A stretch of 64,000 nt of DNA from Paraburkholderia azotifigens (GCF_007995085.1 NZ_VOQS01000005.1:186001-250000); one strand, 5' to 3'; counted from the first letter of the stretch, positions 53,421-63,087 are shown. Made by a program: numbers and translations. The notes: a model not told the origin generated them from the letters alone.

Positions 53421-54830
53421 TCACGCAGCTGCACGGCGTTTAAATTCGTTCGAACCCTTCAAGGCGGCGCGCACGTCGGCTTCTGCGAGCACGTCGTCGA
53501 GCGTCTTTTCGAGGCGCTCGAACAGCATGTCGAACTCGCTTTCCGTATAGCACAGCGCCGGCGCGAAGCCGAGAATGTTGTCGCCGAATGCGCGAAATAC
53601 GAGGCCGTTGGCATAAGCGGAGGCGGCGATGCGGTCGGGCAGCTTGAGCGACGCATCGAAGCCCTGCTTGCTGGTTTTGTCCGACACGAGTTCGAGCGCG
53701 CCCAGCAGCCCGCGATGCCGCGAGTCGCCGACGAGGGGATGCGCGAGCAGCGCGTCGAGCCCTTGCGCAAAGCGCGGCGCGCGCGCCTGGCCGTTCGCCA
53801 GCAGCCCGCCTTCGTGATAGAGGCGCATCACTTCGAGTCCTATTGCAGCGCTCACCGGATGCGCCGAATACGTGTGTCCGTGGCCGATTGCCGCCGCGAC
53901 GTCGCCGCCGTCGGCGATGCCCTGATAGACGGCATCCGACATCAGCACCGCGCCCATCGGCGCATAGCCCGCCGTCAGGCCCTTGGCGACCGTCATCAGG
54001 TCCGGTTCGACGCCTTCTGCTTCGCACGCGAAGAGGGGGCCTGTGCGGCCGAAGCCTGTAATGACCTCGTCGGCGACGAACAGGATGCCGAGCTTGCGGC
54101 ACGCGTCGCGCATCGCCTTCAACCAGCCGACGGGCGGCACGATCACGCCGCCCGAGCCCTGGATCGGCTCGCAGAAGAATGCAGCGACGTTGTCCGCGCC
54201 GAGCGCTTTGACCTTTGCTTCGAGCGCGGCGACGGACGCGGCGATCAGTGCGGCGTCGTCGGAGAAATCGTTGCGGTACGCATACGGCGACGGTATGTGA
54301 TGCTGCGTCGGCAGCGGCACGTCGAAGTGGCGATGGAACGCGGGCAGCGCCGTCAGCCCTGCGCCAATCGACGACGAGCCGTGATACCCGCGTTGCAGCG
54401 CGATGACGTGCTTCTTCGCCGGACGCCCTGTCGCGTTGTAGTAGTGCGTGATGAAGCGCAGCGCGGAATCGACGGCGTCCGATCCGCCGAGCGTGAAGTA
54501 CACATGCTGCAGCGAAGCGGGCGACAGTTCGACAAGCTGCGCGGCAAGTTCGATGGCCGGCTCCGAGCCGAAATGAAAATAGCCCGTCGCATAGGGCAGA
54601 CGGGCCATCTGCCGCGTGGCTGCATCGACGATGCTTTGATGACCATACCCGGTGTTCACGCACCAGAGGCCGGAGAAGGCGTCGAGCAGTTCGTTGCCGT
54701 CGATATCGCGCAGGAACACGCCCTGCGCGGAGTCCAGCACGGTGACGCCGCGCGCTTCATGCGCGCGATAGCTGACGACGGGGTGGATCAGATGTTTGCG
54801 GTCGGCTTCGATGAGCGATGGATTCGGCAT
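53421..54830 (-). CDS. Class III PLP-dependent aminotransferase
   Basis: 469 residues, omega-aminotransferase type. ADEVITGFGRTG and TVAKGLTAGYAPMGAV (with the PLP-binding lysine) are visible, as is the GGSDAVDSALRF segment of the cofactor site. These enzymes move the amino group of a terminal amine, beta-amino acid or diamine to pyruvate or 2-oxoglutarate. In context it may feed GABA or a similar amine to the GabD enzyme. The preferred donor cannot be told from sequence. Confidence 0.92.
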   Translation of the reverse strand: MPNPSLIEADRKHLIHPVVSYRAHEARGVTVLDSAQGVFLRDIDGNELLDAFSGLWCVNTGYGHQSIVDAATRQMARLPYATGYFHFGSEPAIELAAQLVELSPASLQHVYFTLGGSDAVDSALRFITHYYNATGRPAKKHVIALQRGYHGSSSIGAGLTALPAFHRHFDVPLPTQHHIPSPYAYRNDFSDDAALIAASVAALEAKVKALGADNVAAFFCEPIQGSGGVIVPPVGWLKAMRDACRKLGILFVADEVITGFGRTGPLFACEAEGVEPDLMTVAKGLTAGYAPMGAVLMSDAVYQGIADGGDVAAAIGHGHTYSAHPVSAAIGLEVMRLYHEGGLLANGQARAPRFAQGLDALLAHPLVGDSRHRGLLGALELVSDKTSKQGFDASLKLPDRIAASAYANGLVFRAFGDNILGFAPALCYTESEFDMLFERLEKTLDDVLAEADVRAALKGSNEFKRRAAA

Positions 54831-54942
54831 GGTGCGGTTCTCTTGTCGGAATGGGCTGCGGACCGTTCCATACTACTGAGAGAGCCGCATCGGCCGATGC
54901 GCCAAATAAATCGTTGAAAAGCGCAAATGCCGTTTTTTGCGG

Positions 54943-54973
54943 GCCGCGCGCAGCATTTTGTGCTGCGCGCGGC
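54943..54973 (-). terminator. Strong hairpin after ghrA
   Basis: GCCGCGCGCAGCA (54943-54955) pairs perfectly with TGCTGCGCGCGGC (54961-54973) over 13 bp, with a 5-base loop. It lies between ghrA and the aminotransferase gene. There is no T tract on the minus strand, so it may slow or stop transcription without being a classical terminator. Confidence 0.6.
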
Positions 54974-54996
54974 TTTGCGGGTTGGGAGCGCGTTGG

Positions 54997-55923
54997 TCAG
55001 TAACCGCGCGTGCGGTCGATCTCGCCGAGCATCGGCAGGCCGTCGCGATGACGGCGGATATTGTCCAGCACGACATCGACGGCGGTTTCAGGCCGTGTCG
55101 CGCTTGCGATGTGCGGCGTGATCCGCACGCGCGGATGCGTCCAGAACGGATGCGACTCGGGCAATGGCTCGGGATCGGTCACGTCGAGAATCGCGTTCTG
55201 CAGCTGGCCGCTGTCGAGCGCGTCGAGCAGATCCTGCTGGTTCAGCTGAGGACCGCGCCCGACATTGATCAACGACGCGCCTCGCGGCAGTTTGCCCAGC
55301 AGATTCCTGTCGAGCAGGCCGCGCGTTGCATCGGTGAGCGGCAGCAGGCAGACGAGGATATCGGTGCGGGCAAGAAACGCATCGAGCGCTTCGATGCCCG
55401 CATGACACTCGACGCCTTCGATCTCATGCGCCGAACGGCTCCAGCCTGCGCACGGAAAGCCGAACAGTCGCAGCCGTTCGAGCACGGCCGTGCCGAGCAT
55501 GCCGAGCCCCAGCACGCCCACACGCCGCGTGGCCGCCGCGCGCACGGGCATTTCGCGCCAGACCCGCTCGCGCTGCTGGATCGCGTAGTCGAACAGATCG
55601 CGATGGATGGTGAGCACGGCCTGTGTCACATACTCGACCATGCCTTCTACGATACCCGGTTCGATCATCCGCACGACGGCGATATGCGGCGGCACGCGCG
55701 ACAGATCGAACTGGTCGATGCCCGCGCCCACCGAAAAGATCACTTCGAGATTCGGCAGCGTGCGCGCCGGGTCGTCGGGCGGCTGCCACGCGGCGAGATA
55801 GCGGACGGACGCCGCGTCGCCCATATCCGGCCACAGGCGAAAGGGAATCTCGGGCGCCTTGTGTGCGAAATGCTGCGCCCATTGCTTGCCGCGTTCGGGA
55901 TCGGCCTTGTAGAGAAGCGTCAT
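54997..55923 (-). CDS. ghrA: Glyoxylate/hydroxypyruvate reductase A
   Basis: 308 residues. VGVLGLGMLGTAV is the NAD(P) motif, LINVGRGPQLNQQDLL carries the conserved arginine region and ITPHIASATRPE the catalytic histidine. The layout matches GhrA, which reduces glyoxylate and hydroxypyruvate. It begins three bases after the GNAT gene stop, so the two form an operon. Oxidation of a glycine-type or opine substrate would release glyoxylate, a possible link to the oxidases in this window. Confidence 0.9.
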   Translation of the reverse strand: MTLLYKADPERGKQWAQHFAHKAPEIPFRLWPDMGDAASVRYLAAWQPPDDPARTLPNLEVIFSVGAGIDQFDLSRVPPHIAVVRMIEPGIVEGMVEYVTQAVLTIHRDLFDYAIQQRERVWREMPVRAAATRRVGVLGLGMLGTAVLERLRLFGFPCAGWSRSAHEIEGVECHAGIEALDAFLARTDILVCLLPLTDATRGLLDRNLLGKLPRGASLINVGRGPQLNQQDLLDALDSGQLQNAILDVTDPEPLPESHPFWTHPRVRITPHIASATRPETAVDVVLDNIRRHRDGLPMLGEIDRTRGY

Positions 55924-55926
55924 GTT

Positions 55927-56811
55927 CTAACCGAGCGCCTGGTTGACGATGGCGAACTGCGTGACGGAAGGATCGCTGGCGGGTACGCCGTTGCGGGACA
56001 TCTTCACGACGGTATCGACGCGCCTGAGGCCGAGTTCTTCGAGCCACGGCGAGAGGCCGCCGTCGCCGGGCGTATCGATGCGGGTGAATGCGCCTGCGTT
56101 TGCGGCAAGGCAATGTGCGACCAGCGCCTGCGCATGGCGGGTGGAATCGTTGTCTGCGTTCACGGCGACGACGGGGCCGATCGCGTGGCCACGGCCGAAG
56201 GGCCGCCGCAGCGCGAAGCCGGCCACTTCGCCCCCGCGTACCAGCGCGACGCCGACGGCAATGCCGAGCAGCGCAGGCAGCAGCGAACTGCGGTCGAGGC
56301 CGCCCGCGCGCGATGCAAGGTCGATCAGGCGTGGCGTGTCGGCGGCTTGCAGCGGGCGCAGTTGCTCGCCCGGTGCCAGCGCGACGTGCGGCACGCGGAA
56401 GTCGCTCGCCTGATGCTGGTTGATCGTCCCGATGGCCGTGAAGCCGAGCTTTTCATAGAGCGGCTGGCCGGCGGGCGTCGCGTGCAGCACGGTGATGCGT
56501 CCGCCGAGTGCTTCGAGCAGCCGTTCCATCAGTTCGCGTCCGATGCCGCGCCCTTGCTGATCCGGCGACACGATCACCATGCCGAGCGACGCGCCGCTCG
56601 CGCCGTACTTCCAGCACAGCGCCGTGCCGACGACGCCGTCTCCGCTTTCCGCGATGAAGCCACTGCCGACGACGGCGACGAACCGCCAGTCGTCCGCGCG
56701 ATGCGGCCAGCTGACTTGCAGCGACAGCGCGTGCGCGGCGGCGATGTCGTCGGCGGTGAAGGGGCGGAAAGTGACGGGGGCGAGCTTCGGAACAGATTGG
56801 GGCGCGGACAC
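55927..56811 (-). CDS. Two-domain GNAT acetyltransferase (paralogue)
   Basis: 294 residues. The N-terminal GNAT domain has VIVSPDQQGRGIGRELMERL and EKLGFTAIGTINQHQA; a second domain fills the C-terminal half. It is similar along its full length to the protein at 22195-23064. It is the first gene of an operon with ghrA. The acetyl acceptor is unknown. Confidence 0.88.
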   Translation of the reverse strand: MSAPQSVPKLAPVTFRPFTADDIAAAHALSLQVSWPHRADDWRFVAVVGSGFIAESGDGVVGTALCWKYGASGASLGMVIVSPDQQGRGIGRELMERLLEALGGRITVLHATPAGQPLYEKLGFTAIGTINQHQASDFRVPHVALAPGEQLRPLQAADTPRLIDLASRAGGLDRSSLLPALLGIAVGVALVRGGEVAGFALRRPFGRGHAIGPVVAVNADNDSTRHAQALVAHCLAANAGAFTRIDTPGDGGLSPWLEELGLRRVDTVVKMSRNGVPASDPSVTQFAIVNQALG

Positions 56812-57020
56812 GAAAAGCTCCTGTGGCTGGATACGCCCGTCACTTTGTCATGTGGGCCGCGCGATAGCTAGGACGATCCTGCTGCGACGCGCAGGCGGCC
56901 TGCGCAGGCCGTTTTGCGCAGCGCCGCAAAGCTGGCAGACCACGCTTTTTCACGCGAAACAGCCCGTCGCAATGCGGTCTATCATGGTAAGGACAGTGTT
57001 GATCAGCGCAGGAGCACATC

Positions 57021-57185
57021 ATGCCCGCCGATTCATCCGCTGAGCCGAAAGGCAAACCTCTCGACCCCGCGCAAACCGAAACCGGCAAGCAGCCGGCCAA
57101 ACCCGCGCACGACGACCTTCCCGACGCCGACGCGGCCGAGCCCGTCACGCACGAGCATCTTCCGAGCCGAAGCGACGACAACTGA
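57021..57185 (+). CDS. Small hydrophilic protein, unknown
   Basis: 54 residues from ATG 57021, with AGGAG at 57010-57014 six bases upstream. The sequence is rich in proline, aspartate, glutamate, lysine and alanine, with no hydrophobic core, so it is probably disordered. It starts MPADSSAEPKGKP and ends LPSRSDDN. It lies 55 bases before the uspA-type gene and may be co-transcribed with it as a stress-related protein. No family is recognised. Confidence 0.6.
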   Translation: MPADSSAEPKGKPLDPAQTETGKQPAKPAHDDLPDADAAEPVTHEHLPSRSDDN

Positions 57186-57240
57186 TCCGCTCGCCGTTGC
57201 TTCGCAGCTCGCTCCGGTTCGAACCTGAGGGGAGCGAATC

Positions 57241-57726
57241 ATGCACAACATACTCGTTGGTTATGACGGGTCGCCGTCCGCGCGCCATGCGGTGACGTTC
57301 GCCGTCGATCTCGCGAAGCGCTTCGACGCGCGCCTGCATGTGCTCGTCGTGGCGCGCGCGCCCGACTGGGGCGCCATCGAACTCGAAAGAAAGGAAATGG
57401 TCGACTACGAGTTGCGTCACGCGAACGAAGTGCTCGACGACGTCAAGGCCAAGCTCGCGTCGTCGAACGAATATCCCGAGTTCGATCTCGTGATCGGGCA
57501 GCCCGCGAAGGAAATCGTGCTCTACGCGGAGCAGCACGATATCGATCATCTCGTCGTGGGCCATCGCGGCCATACGCCGTTCGACCGCTGGCTGATCGGC
57601 TCGGTGGCGCGCCAGGTGCTGGCGTATGCGCCGTGCGCCGTGACCATCGTGCGCGATCCGTCGACGATGAAGAAGCGTCACGCGACGAGCGGGCAGCACG
57701 CGGCGGATGAAATGCCGCTCGTTTGA
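57241..57726 (+). CDS. Universal stress protein (UspA family)
   Basis: 161 residues. It opens with ILVGYDGSPSARHAV and carries the ATP-binding G-x2-G-x9-G-S motif as GHRGHTPFDRWLIGS near residue 109, then CAVTIVRD. This marks the ATP-binding type. The C-terminal 20 residues extend past the usual fold. These cytoplasmic proteins support survival under starvation or oxidative stress. Confidence 0.92.
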   Translation: MHNILVGYDGSPSARHAVTFAVDLAKRFDARLHVLVVARAPDWGAIELERKEMVDYELRHANEVLDDVKAKLASSNEYPEFDLVIGQPAKEIVLYAEQHDIDHLVVGHRGHTPFDRWLIGSVARQVLAYAPCAVTIVRDPSTMKKRHATSGQHAADEMPLV

Positions 57727-57745
57727 GTGGGAACCGGGCGTCCGT

Positions 57746-58030
57746 CTACTCCGTATCGCGTCCCACGCCTAGCGGCTCGGGCCGCACGCTGAAGCGCGGC
57801 TCGTCGATCCACGCCGCGAGCCAGTCGTGAAACTGGCCCCAGTCGTCGGCGAGGTCCAGTTCGCGCGCTGCGGGGTGTGCCTCGTCGTGCGCGTCGTCGC
57901 CAACCCACGCATAGACCACGCGCGCGCCGTTCCACCACGCGATCATGCCGTCCGTCAGTTCGGCGATCGTGGCCGCCGGCATCGCCCGCAGCATCTGCGA
58001 CAAACGCGAATCGAATGCTTCGAACTTCAT
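57746..58030 (-). CDS. Hypothetical protein
   Basis: 94 residues from ATG 58030, preceded by GAGG. It is acidic and tryptophan-rich (IAWWNGARVVYAWVGDD; DDWGQFHDWLAAWIDEP), suggesting a compact soluble fold. No family is recognised. It is the last of three short minus-strand genes (58563-57746) lying convergent to the stress-protein gene. Confidence 0.6.
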   Translation of the reverse strand: MKFEAFDSRLSQMLRAMPAATIAELTDGMIAWWNGARVVYAWVGDDAHDEAHPAARELDLADDWGQFHDWLAAWIDEPRFSVRPEPLGVGRDTE

Positions 58031-58040
58031 GCGCGGCCTC

Positions 58041-58250
58041 TCAGTGCACGGTGCCGAAGAACGCGATCGCGCCTTCGACGGGTGTCAGTCCGGCCTTGAA
58101 GTAGCCTTCGAGCCGGTCGGCCGTCGCGTCGTCGAGCGTAAAGGGCGGGCGAACGAGGCCCACCTTGAACGCGTGGTCGTACCAGTCGCTGATCCATGTG
58201 CGCAGATCGATCACGTACTGCGGCAGGGCGTTCGAAGCGTCGTCAATCAT
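58041..58250 (-). CDS. Hypothetical protein
   Basis: 69 residues from ATG 58250, with GGGAGA six bases upstream. It contains VIDLRTWISDWYDHAFKVGL and ADRLEGYFKAGLTPVEGAIAF, probably amphipathic helices. It is ten bases from the next gene on the same strand, so they are likely co-transcribed. The function is unknown. Confidence 0.6.
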   Translation of the reverse strand: MIDDASNALPQYVIDLRTWISDWYDHAFKVGLVRPPFTLDDATADRLEGYFKAGLTPVEGAIAFFGTVH

Positions 58251-58314
58251 GTGCGTCTCCCATCTGATGCTGTGCTCCCGCCGCAGGCCGGATAACGGCC
58301 GTCTTGCGGTGCGG

Positions 58315-58563
58315 TCAGGCCGCGATGCGGCACATGCCCATCTCCGGGCGGCGCCGGTCGGGCGGGAACACATGCCATGTCCCGTCGGCATGGCGAAAGA
58401 AGAACAGCGAGAACGACCCGGTCGGCCGTTCGAACTGGATGCAGACCCGGCGGGTGCCACCCATTCGCGAGCGCTCCAGCAGCCGCACGCGTGCCTTGTC
58501 GCCGCGCGTCGAGCCCACCAGTTTCTCGACCTGAAAGCGAAGTGATGTGTTGCCCGCCGCCAT
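58315..58563 (-). CDS. Hypothetical protein
   Basis: 82 residues from ATG 58563, with GAGGGGA upstream. It is strongly basic (14 arginines) with a beta-rich middle and FFFRHADGTWHVFPPDRRRPEMG near the end. It resembles small nucleic-acid-associated or phage-derived proteins in composition only. No family is recognised. Confidence 0.55.
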   Translation of the reverse strand: MAAGNTSLRFQVEKLVGSTRGDKARVRLLERSRMGGTRRVCIQFERPTGSFSLFFFRHADGTWHVFPPDRRRPEMGMCRIAA

Positions 58564-58839
58564 GCGTGTCCCCTCGATGCCCGATGAACCGATGCTAGGG
58601 ACAACGCGCTGCGCCACCAATCGGCGGGGGCGGAATGTGCGTTCAGGAAGCGCTGATTTGAAGCGTCAGGATTTCCCTGGCCGAAAGCGCGTCGATCAAC
58701 GTCATACAAGGGTTTTCACGCATCGGCAGTGGGCTTGGGCGGGCGAACCGCGTTCAGGATTTCCTGACGCGTGAATCAGGATGTCGCACGCGGATTTTCC
58801 AGCCTGCGCTGACTGCGACACAAAATCGGCTCGCGGATC

Positions 58840-59205
58840 ATGAGCCATCGAAACGTATTGCCGAGCCGACGTGTCATGAATGCCTATCCGTCCGAGCGTG
58901 AGAATACCGCGGAGCGCGTCAATTCGCTCTGTCTGCGGTTGTTCGATGTGTGGTGCGACACGCGCTGCGTCACCGCGCTCGCGTATCTGATGCATTGCTG
59001 GCCCATGATCGACAGCACGCCCGGCGCGTTGCGGCGTCTTGGCGAAACAATGCGCGATCTGCAGCGGTATCACGGCGATCAGATCGACGACGAGGCCTTT
59101 CACGCGTTGTGCGAAATGGCCGCGCTGATCGACGAGCTGGTCGGGCGGCCGGCGCGTACGGTCAGGCTGACGGTGCCCGGCGAAGTGCCGGAAACGATGG
59201 GGTAA
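58840..59205 (+). CDS. Hypothetical protein
   Basis: 121 residues from ATG 58840, or 109 from ATG 58876; neither has a clear ribosome binding site. The middle is helical and cysteine-containing (NSLCLRLFDVWCDTRCVTALAYLMHCW), the end hydrophilic. It lies 97 bases upstream of the histidine kinase gene on the same strand, so a part in that signalling system is possible but unproven. Confidence 0.5.
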   Translation: MSHRNVLPSRRVMNAYPSERENTAERVNSLCLRLFDVWCDTRCVTALAYLMHCWPMIDSTPGALRRLGETMRDLQRYHGDQIDDEAFHALCEMAALIDELVGRPARTVRLTVPGEVPETMG

Positions 59206-59302
59206 AGATCGGACGTTTGAAACCCGGTGTGGGCGCGGTAGACCGGTCTTTGGCATCGAGTGCAGAATAGGACAACCAGAACGGCGGCACTCGCGGGGGA
59301 AT

Positions 59303-61465
59303 ATGGCTCTCGACAGGTTCGACGCATGGTGGAGCGGGCTCCGTTACGTGCGGCGCAGCGTGGTGCTGCGGCTGCTCGGGACGGTGCTCGCCTTCAGTTG
59401 CGCGATCACGCTGATCCTGACCGCGGTGCAGCTGTTCCGCGACTACCAGAGCGGCTTCGAGCAGATCCAGAGCCGTCTCGTCGATATCGACCGTAGCTAT
59501 CGCGACAGCCTCGGCGAAGCGCTGTGGCGCCTCGACCAGCCGCAGCTGCAACTCGAACTCGAAGGCATGCTGCGCCTGCGCGATATCCGCGCCGCCGAAG
59601 TGCGCGAGTTGCCGCCCGTGAGTTCGTCGATGGTGGTGAGTGCGGGCCAGCGCGAGCGCATGTCCGGCATGAGAGTCGCGCGAGAGTTTCCCATCATGTA
59701 CCGCGTGCAGGACAAGGAGCAGCAGATCGGCACGCTGTATGTCGAAGCGACGCTCGCCAATCTCTATCACGACCTCACGCGCACCGCGCTCGTGATTCTC
59801 GTGAGCCAGGGCGCGAATACGTTTCTCGTCGCGCTGTTCACGTTTTACATTCTGTCGCGGCTCGTGACGCGGCATCTCGCGGCGATCGCACGCAGCGTCA
59901 GCGACTACGACTTTCACGAAGCGCCGCGTCCGTTCGTGCTGCAGCGCAAGCCGCCGCGCGAGCCGGACGAACTCGACCGCGTGGTGTCGGCGTTCAACGC
60001 AATGGGAACGCGGCTGCATCGCGCTTATCTCGACGAGCGCGAGGCCGCCGTCGAACGCGAAGCGCGGCACATGGCGGAAGCGGCGAACCGCGCGAAAGGC
60101 GAGTTCCTCGCGAACCTTAGCCACGAACTGCGCACGCCGCTCAACGGCATTCTCGGCTATGCGCAGATTCTCGGACGCGACGACACGCTGAGCCTGCGTC
60201 AGCGCGACGGCGTCGCCGTGATTCAGCAAAGCGGCGAGCATCTGCTGACGCTGATCGACGAGACACTCGATTTCGCCAAGGTCGAAGCGGGCAAGCTGCG
60301 CATCGAGATTTGCGACGTGCCGCTGGCGGGGCTCGTCGATACGATCCGCGAGATCATCGGCGTGAAGGCGGAGCAGCGGCGGCTCGCGTTCGAGTGCAGC
60401 GTCGCCGCCGACGCGCCATGCGGCGTGCGCGCCGACGAACACCGCTTGCGGCAGGTGCTGCTGAATCTGCTGTCGAACGCGGTGAAGTTCACCGACGGCG
60501 GCGGCGTGCGCCTGCTGATCGGGCGCGGCGAAAGCGGAGCGGTCCGCTTCGAGGTGCACGACACGGGCATCGGCATTCCCGCCGAGTATCACGAGAAAAT
60601 CTTCATGCCGTTCGAGCAGGCGGGCGTCGCGGAACGGCGCGCGGGCGGCACGGGGCTCGGACTCGCGATCAGCCGCCAGTTCGTGCGCGCGATGGGCGGC
60701 GAGGTGAAGGTCGACAGCGTTGTCGGGCGCGGCAGCGTGTTCTGGTTCGAACTGCCGGCCGCGCTCATCGAACCGTGCATATCGCAGGCGGCAAGCGCCG
60801 CCGCGATCGTCACGGGCTATGAAGGTCCGCACCGCAAGGTGCTCGTGATCGACGACGTGCAGATCAACCGCGCCGTCATCATCGAACTGCTGTCGCGGAT
60901 CGGCTTCGCCACGACGCAAGCGTCGAGCGGCGCGGACGGTATCGCGATCGCGCAGGCGGAGAGCCCCGATCTGATCCTCACGGACATCGTGATGCCCGGC
61001 ATTGGCGGTCTCGATGTAGTGCGACGTTTGCGCACGATGCCGGAATTTGCGCACACGCCCATCATCGCGATTTCGGCGTCGCCGTTCGGCGTGGACGGCG
61101 CAAGCAGCATCGAAGCGGGCGCGAATGCGTTCATCACCAAGCCCGTCGATTTCGACGTCCTGCTGGCGCGCATCGGCGAATTGCTCGGCATCGAATGGAT
61201 TCGTGCCGCTGTGCAGCCGGAGGCCGCACTGGACACGCCGGCGGCCTGCCCGGCGAGCATGCCCGCCGATGCGATGAGCGAGCTGCACCGCCTCGCGCGC
61301 GACGGCAACATGAGCGGCATCGTGCAATGGGCGGAGCGCATCGCGGCCAGCGATCCGCCGCACGCCGCATTCGCCGCGCGGCTGCATCAGCTGGCGCGCG
61401 CGTATCAGTCGAAGGCGATCCTGCAACTGGTGGAGCGCTATCTCGAAGGGAACACGGCGTCATGA
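59303..61465 (+). CDS. Hybrid sensor histidine kinase/response regulator
   Basis: 720 residues. Two membrane helices (about 20-42 and 165-187) enclose a periplasmic sensor segment, then a HAMP-like linker, a HisKA domain with phospho-acceptor His274 (NLSHELRTPLNG), an ATPase domain (DTGIGIP, GGTGLGLAIS) and a receiver domain with Asp561 (LTDIVMPG). GGGGGA precedes ATG 59303. Its stop overlaps the next gene by four bases. It probably senses an envelope or periplasmic signal and passes phosphate along the encoded chain. Confidence 0.93.
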   Translation: MALDRFDAWWSGLRYVRRSVVLRLLGTVLAFSCAITLILTAVQLFRDYQSGFEQIQSRLVDIDRSYRDSLGEALWRLDQPQLQLELEGMLRLRDIRAAEVRELPPVSSSMVVSAGQRERMSGMRVAREFPIMYRVQDKEQQIGTLYVEATLANLYHDLTRTALVILVSQGANTFLVALFTFYILSRLVTRHLAAIARSVSDYDFHEAPRPFVLQRKPPREPDELDRVVSAFNAMGTRLHRAYLDEREAAVEREARHMAEAANRAKGEFLANLSHELRTPLNGILGYAQILGRDDTLSLRQRDGVAVIQQSGEHLLTLIDETLDFAKVEAGKLRIEICDVPLAGLVDTIREIIGVKAEQRRLAFECSVAADAPCGVRADEHRLRQVLLNLLSNAVKFTDGGGVRLLIGRGESGAVRFEVHDTGIGIPAEYHEKIFMPFEQAGVAERRAGGTGLGLAISRQFVRAMGGEVKVDSVVGRGSVFWFELPAALIEPCISQAASAAAIVTGYEGPHRKVLVIDDVQINRAVIIELLSRIGFATTQASSGADGIAIAQAESPDLILTDIVMPGIGGLDVVRRLRTMPEFAHTPIIAISASPFGVDGASSIEAGANAFITKPVDFDVLLARIGELLGIEWIRAAVQPEAALDTPAACPASMPADAMSELHRLARDGNMSGIVQWAERIAASDPPHAAFAARLHQLARAYQSKAILQLVERYLEGNTAS

Positions 61466-63087
61466 GCCATCTCGCCGCATCCGCTGCGCAAACAGGGACG
61501 ATCCTGATCGTCGACGATACGCCCGCCAATCTCGGCGTCGTGGTCGAGAGTCTCGAAGCGCGCGGCATCCGCGTGCTGGTCGCGCTCGACGGCCTCGAGG
61601 CGCTCGAACGCGCGGCATTCACGCAGCCCGATCTGATTCTGCTCGACGTGAAGATGCCCGGCATCGACGGCTTCGAGACCTGCCGCCGGCTGAAGCGCGA
61701 CGCGCGCACGCGCGACATCGCCGTGATCTTTATGACCTCGCTGACGGGCAACGAAGATCGCGTGGAAGGTTTCGCGGCGGGCGGCGTCGATTACGTGACG
61801 AAGCCGCTGCGTGTCGACGAAATGCTCGCGCGCGTCGGCGTGCATCTCGAACTGCGCGCGATGCACACGCAACTCGTCGCGCAGAACCGGCAGCTGCTCG
61901 CCGAAGTGGCCGTGCGCAAGGAAACGGAGGCAGCCCTCAAGCAGGTGCGCGACGATCTCGAACGGCGCGTCGCATTGCGCACGGAAGAACTGGCGCGCGC
62001 CAATGCCAATCTGCAGGCGCAGATCGACGAACGCCGACGCGCCGACGCGCGCTTGCAGGCAAGCGAAGCGCGCTTTCGCGCAATCGTCGAAACGAGTCCT
62101 GTGCCGTTGTGCATCACGTCGATGCCGGATGGGCGCATCCTCTACACGAACGAGCCGCTGCGCGCGCTGTTCGGCATGAGCGCGGGCGTGGCCGAGAACA
62201 TCGCGGACTTCTACGCGGACCCGCTGGAGCGTGAGCGGTTGATCGGTCATCTGAGAACGGAGGGGAGTCTGCGCGATACGGAGGTCCGATTCCAGCGTCC
62301 CGACGGTACGCGCTTCTGGGCGATGGCAACGGCGCGCGTCGCGACTTACGACGACTCGCCCGCGATCTACGTCGGCATGAACGACATCACGGGACGCAAG
62401 CAGATGGAGCAGGAGCTGGTCGAATCGCGCGAGCAGCAGCGCGAGCTTTCCGCGTACATGGAAGCGATCCGTGAGGAGGAAAGAAAGCGTATCGCGATGG
62501 AGATTCACGACGAACTCGGACAGTTGCTGACGGCGCTCAAGATGGACGTCTCGTTGCTGAAGATGCGCCTCGCGCACGACGCGGAAGCGACGAAGAAGGC
62601 CGACGACATGCGCGAACTCGTCGAAGGTACGATCTGGATGGTGCGCAACGTGGCGAGCCATTTGCGGCCCGCCGCGCTCAACTTCGGCATCGTGTCGGCG
62701 CTGGAATGGCTCGTCGACGAGTTCAACCGGCGTAACGCGATTCCCTGCGAACTGCGCATCGAGGGCGGCGAGCCCGCGTTGTCGGACGCGCACGCGACGG
62801 CCGTGTTCCGCATCGTGCAGGCGTCGCTCACCAATGTGGCGCGGCATGCGAAGGCGACGCATGTCGATGTGTCGCTGGTGTCGACGGCGGAGCTGCTCGA
62901 ACTGCGCGTGCGCGATGACGGCAGGGGCTTCGACCGCGAAGCGGCGCGCCGCGAGTATTCGTATGGCCTGCTCGGCATGTATGAACGTGCGCGGCTGATC
63001 GGCGCGACGCTTTCGATCGACAGCGCGCCGGGTGCGGGCACCACGGTTTCGATTCACATTCCGCTCGATGGCGGTCATAAAACATGA
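61462..63087 (+). CDS. Receiver-PAS-histidine kinase (NarX/DegS-type)
   Basis: 541 residues from ATG 61462, overlapping the previous stop. Order: receiver domain with Asp62 (LLDVKMPG), a long coiled-coil segment (residues about 135-200), a PAS domain (RFRAIVETSPVPLCI onward), then a HisKA_3 kinase with His349 (AMEIHDELGQ) and an ATPase domain (DDGRGFD). It lacks membrane helices, so it is cytoplasmic and may take phosphate from the upstream kinase. The next gene should be its output regulator. Confidence 0.92.
   Translation: MSHLAASAAQTGTILIVDDTPANLGVVVESLEARGIRVLVALDGLEALERAAFTQPDLILLDVKMPGIDGFETCRRLKRDARTRDIAVIFMTSLTGNEDRVEGFAAGGVDYVTKPLRVDEMLARVGVHLELRAMHTQLVAQNRQLLAEVAVRKETEAALKQVRDDLERRVALRTEELARANANLQAQIDERRRADARLQASEARFRAIVETSPVPLCITSMPDGRILYTNEPLRALFGMSAGVAENIADFYADPLERERLIGHLRTEGSLRDTEVRFQRPDGTRFWAMATARVATYDDSPAIYVGMNDITGRKQMEQELVESREQQRELSAYMEAIREEERKRIAMEIHDELGQLLTALKMDVSLLKMRLAHDAEATKKADDMRELVEGTIWMVRNVASHLRPAALNFGIVSALEWLVDEFNRRNAIPCELRIEGGEPALSDAHATAVFRIVQASLTNVARHAKATHVDVSLVSTAELLELRVRDDGRGFDREAARREYSYGLLGMYERARLIGATLSIDSAPGAGTTVSIHIPLDGGHKT

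Noticed and set aside
54937..56871. 644-codon open frame on the plus strand
   Set aside because: Antisense to ghrA and the GNAT gene; shadow composition.
59162..61426. 754-codon open frame on the minus strand
   Set aside because: Antisense to the hybrid kinase gene, with no start signal or motifs.
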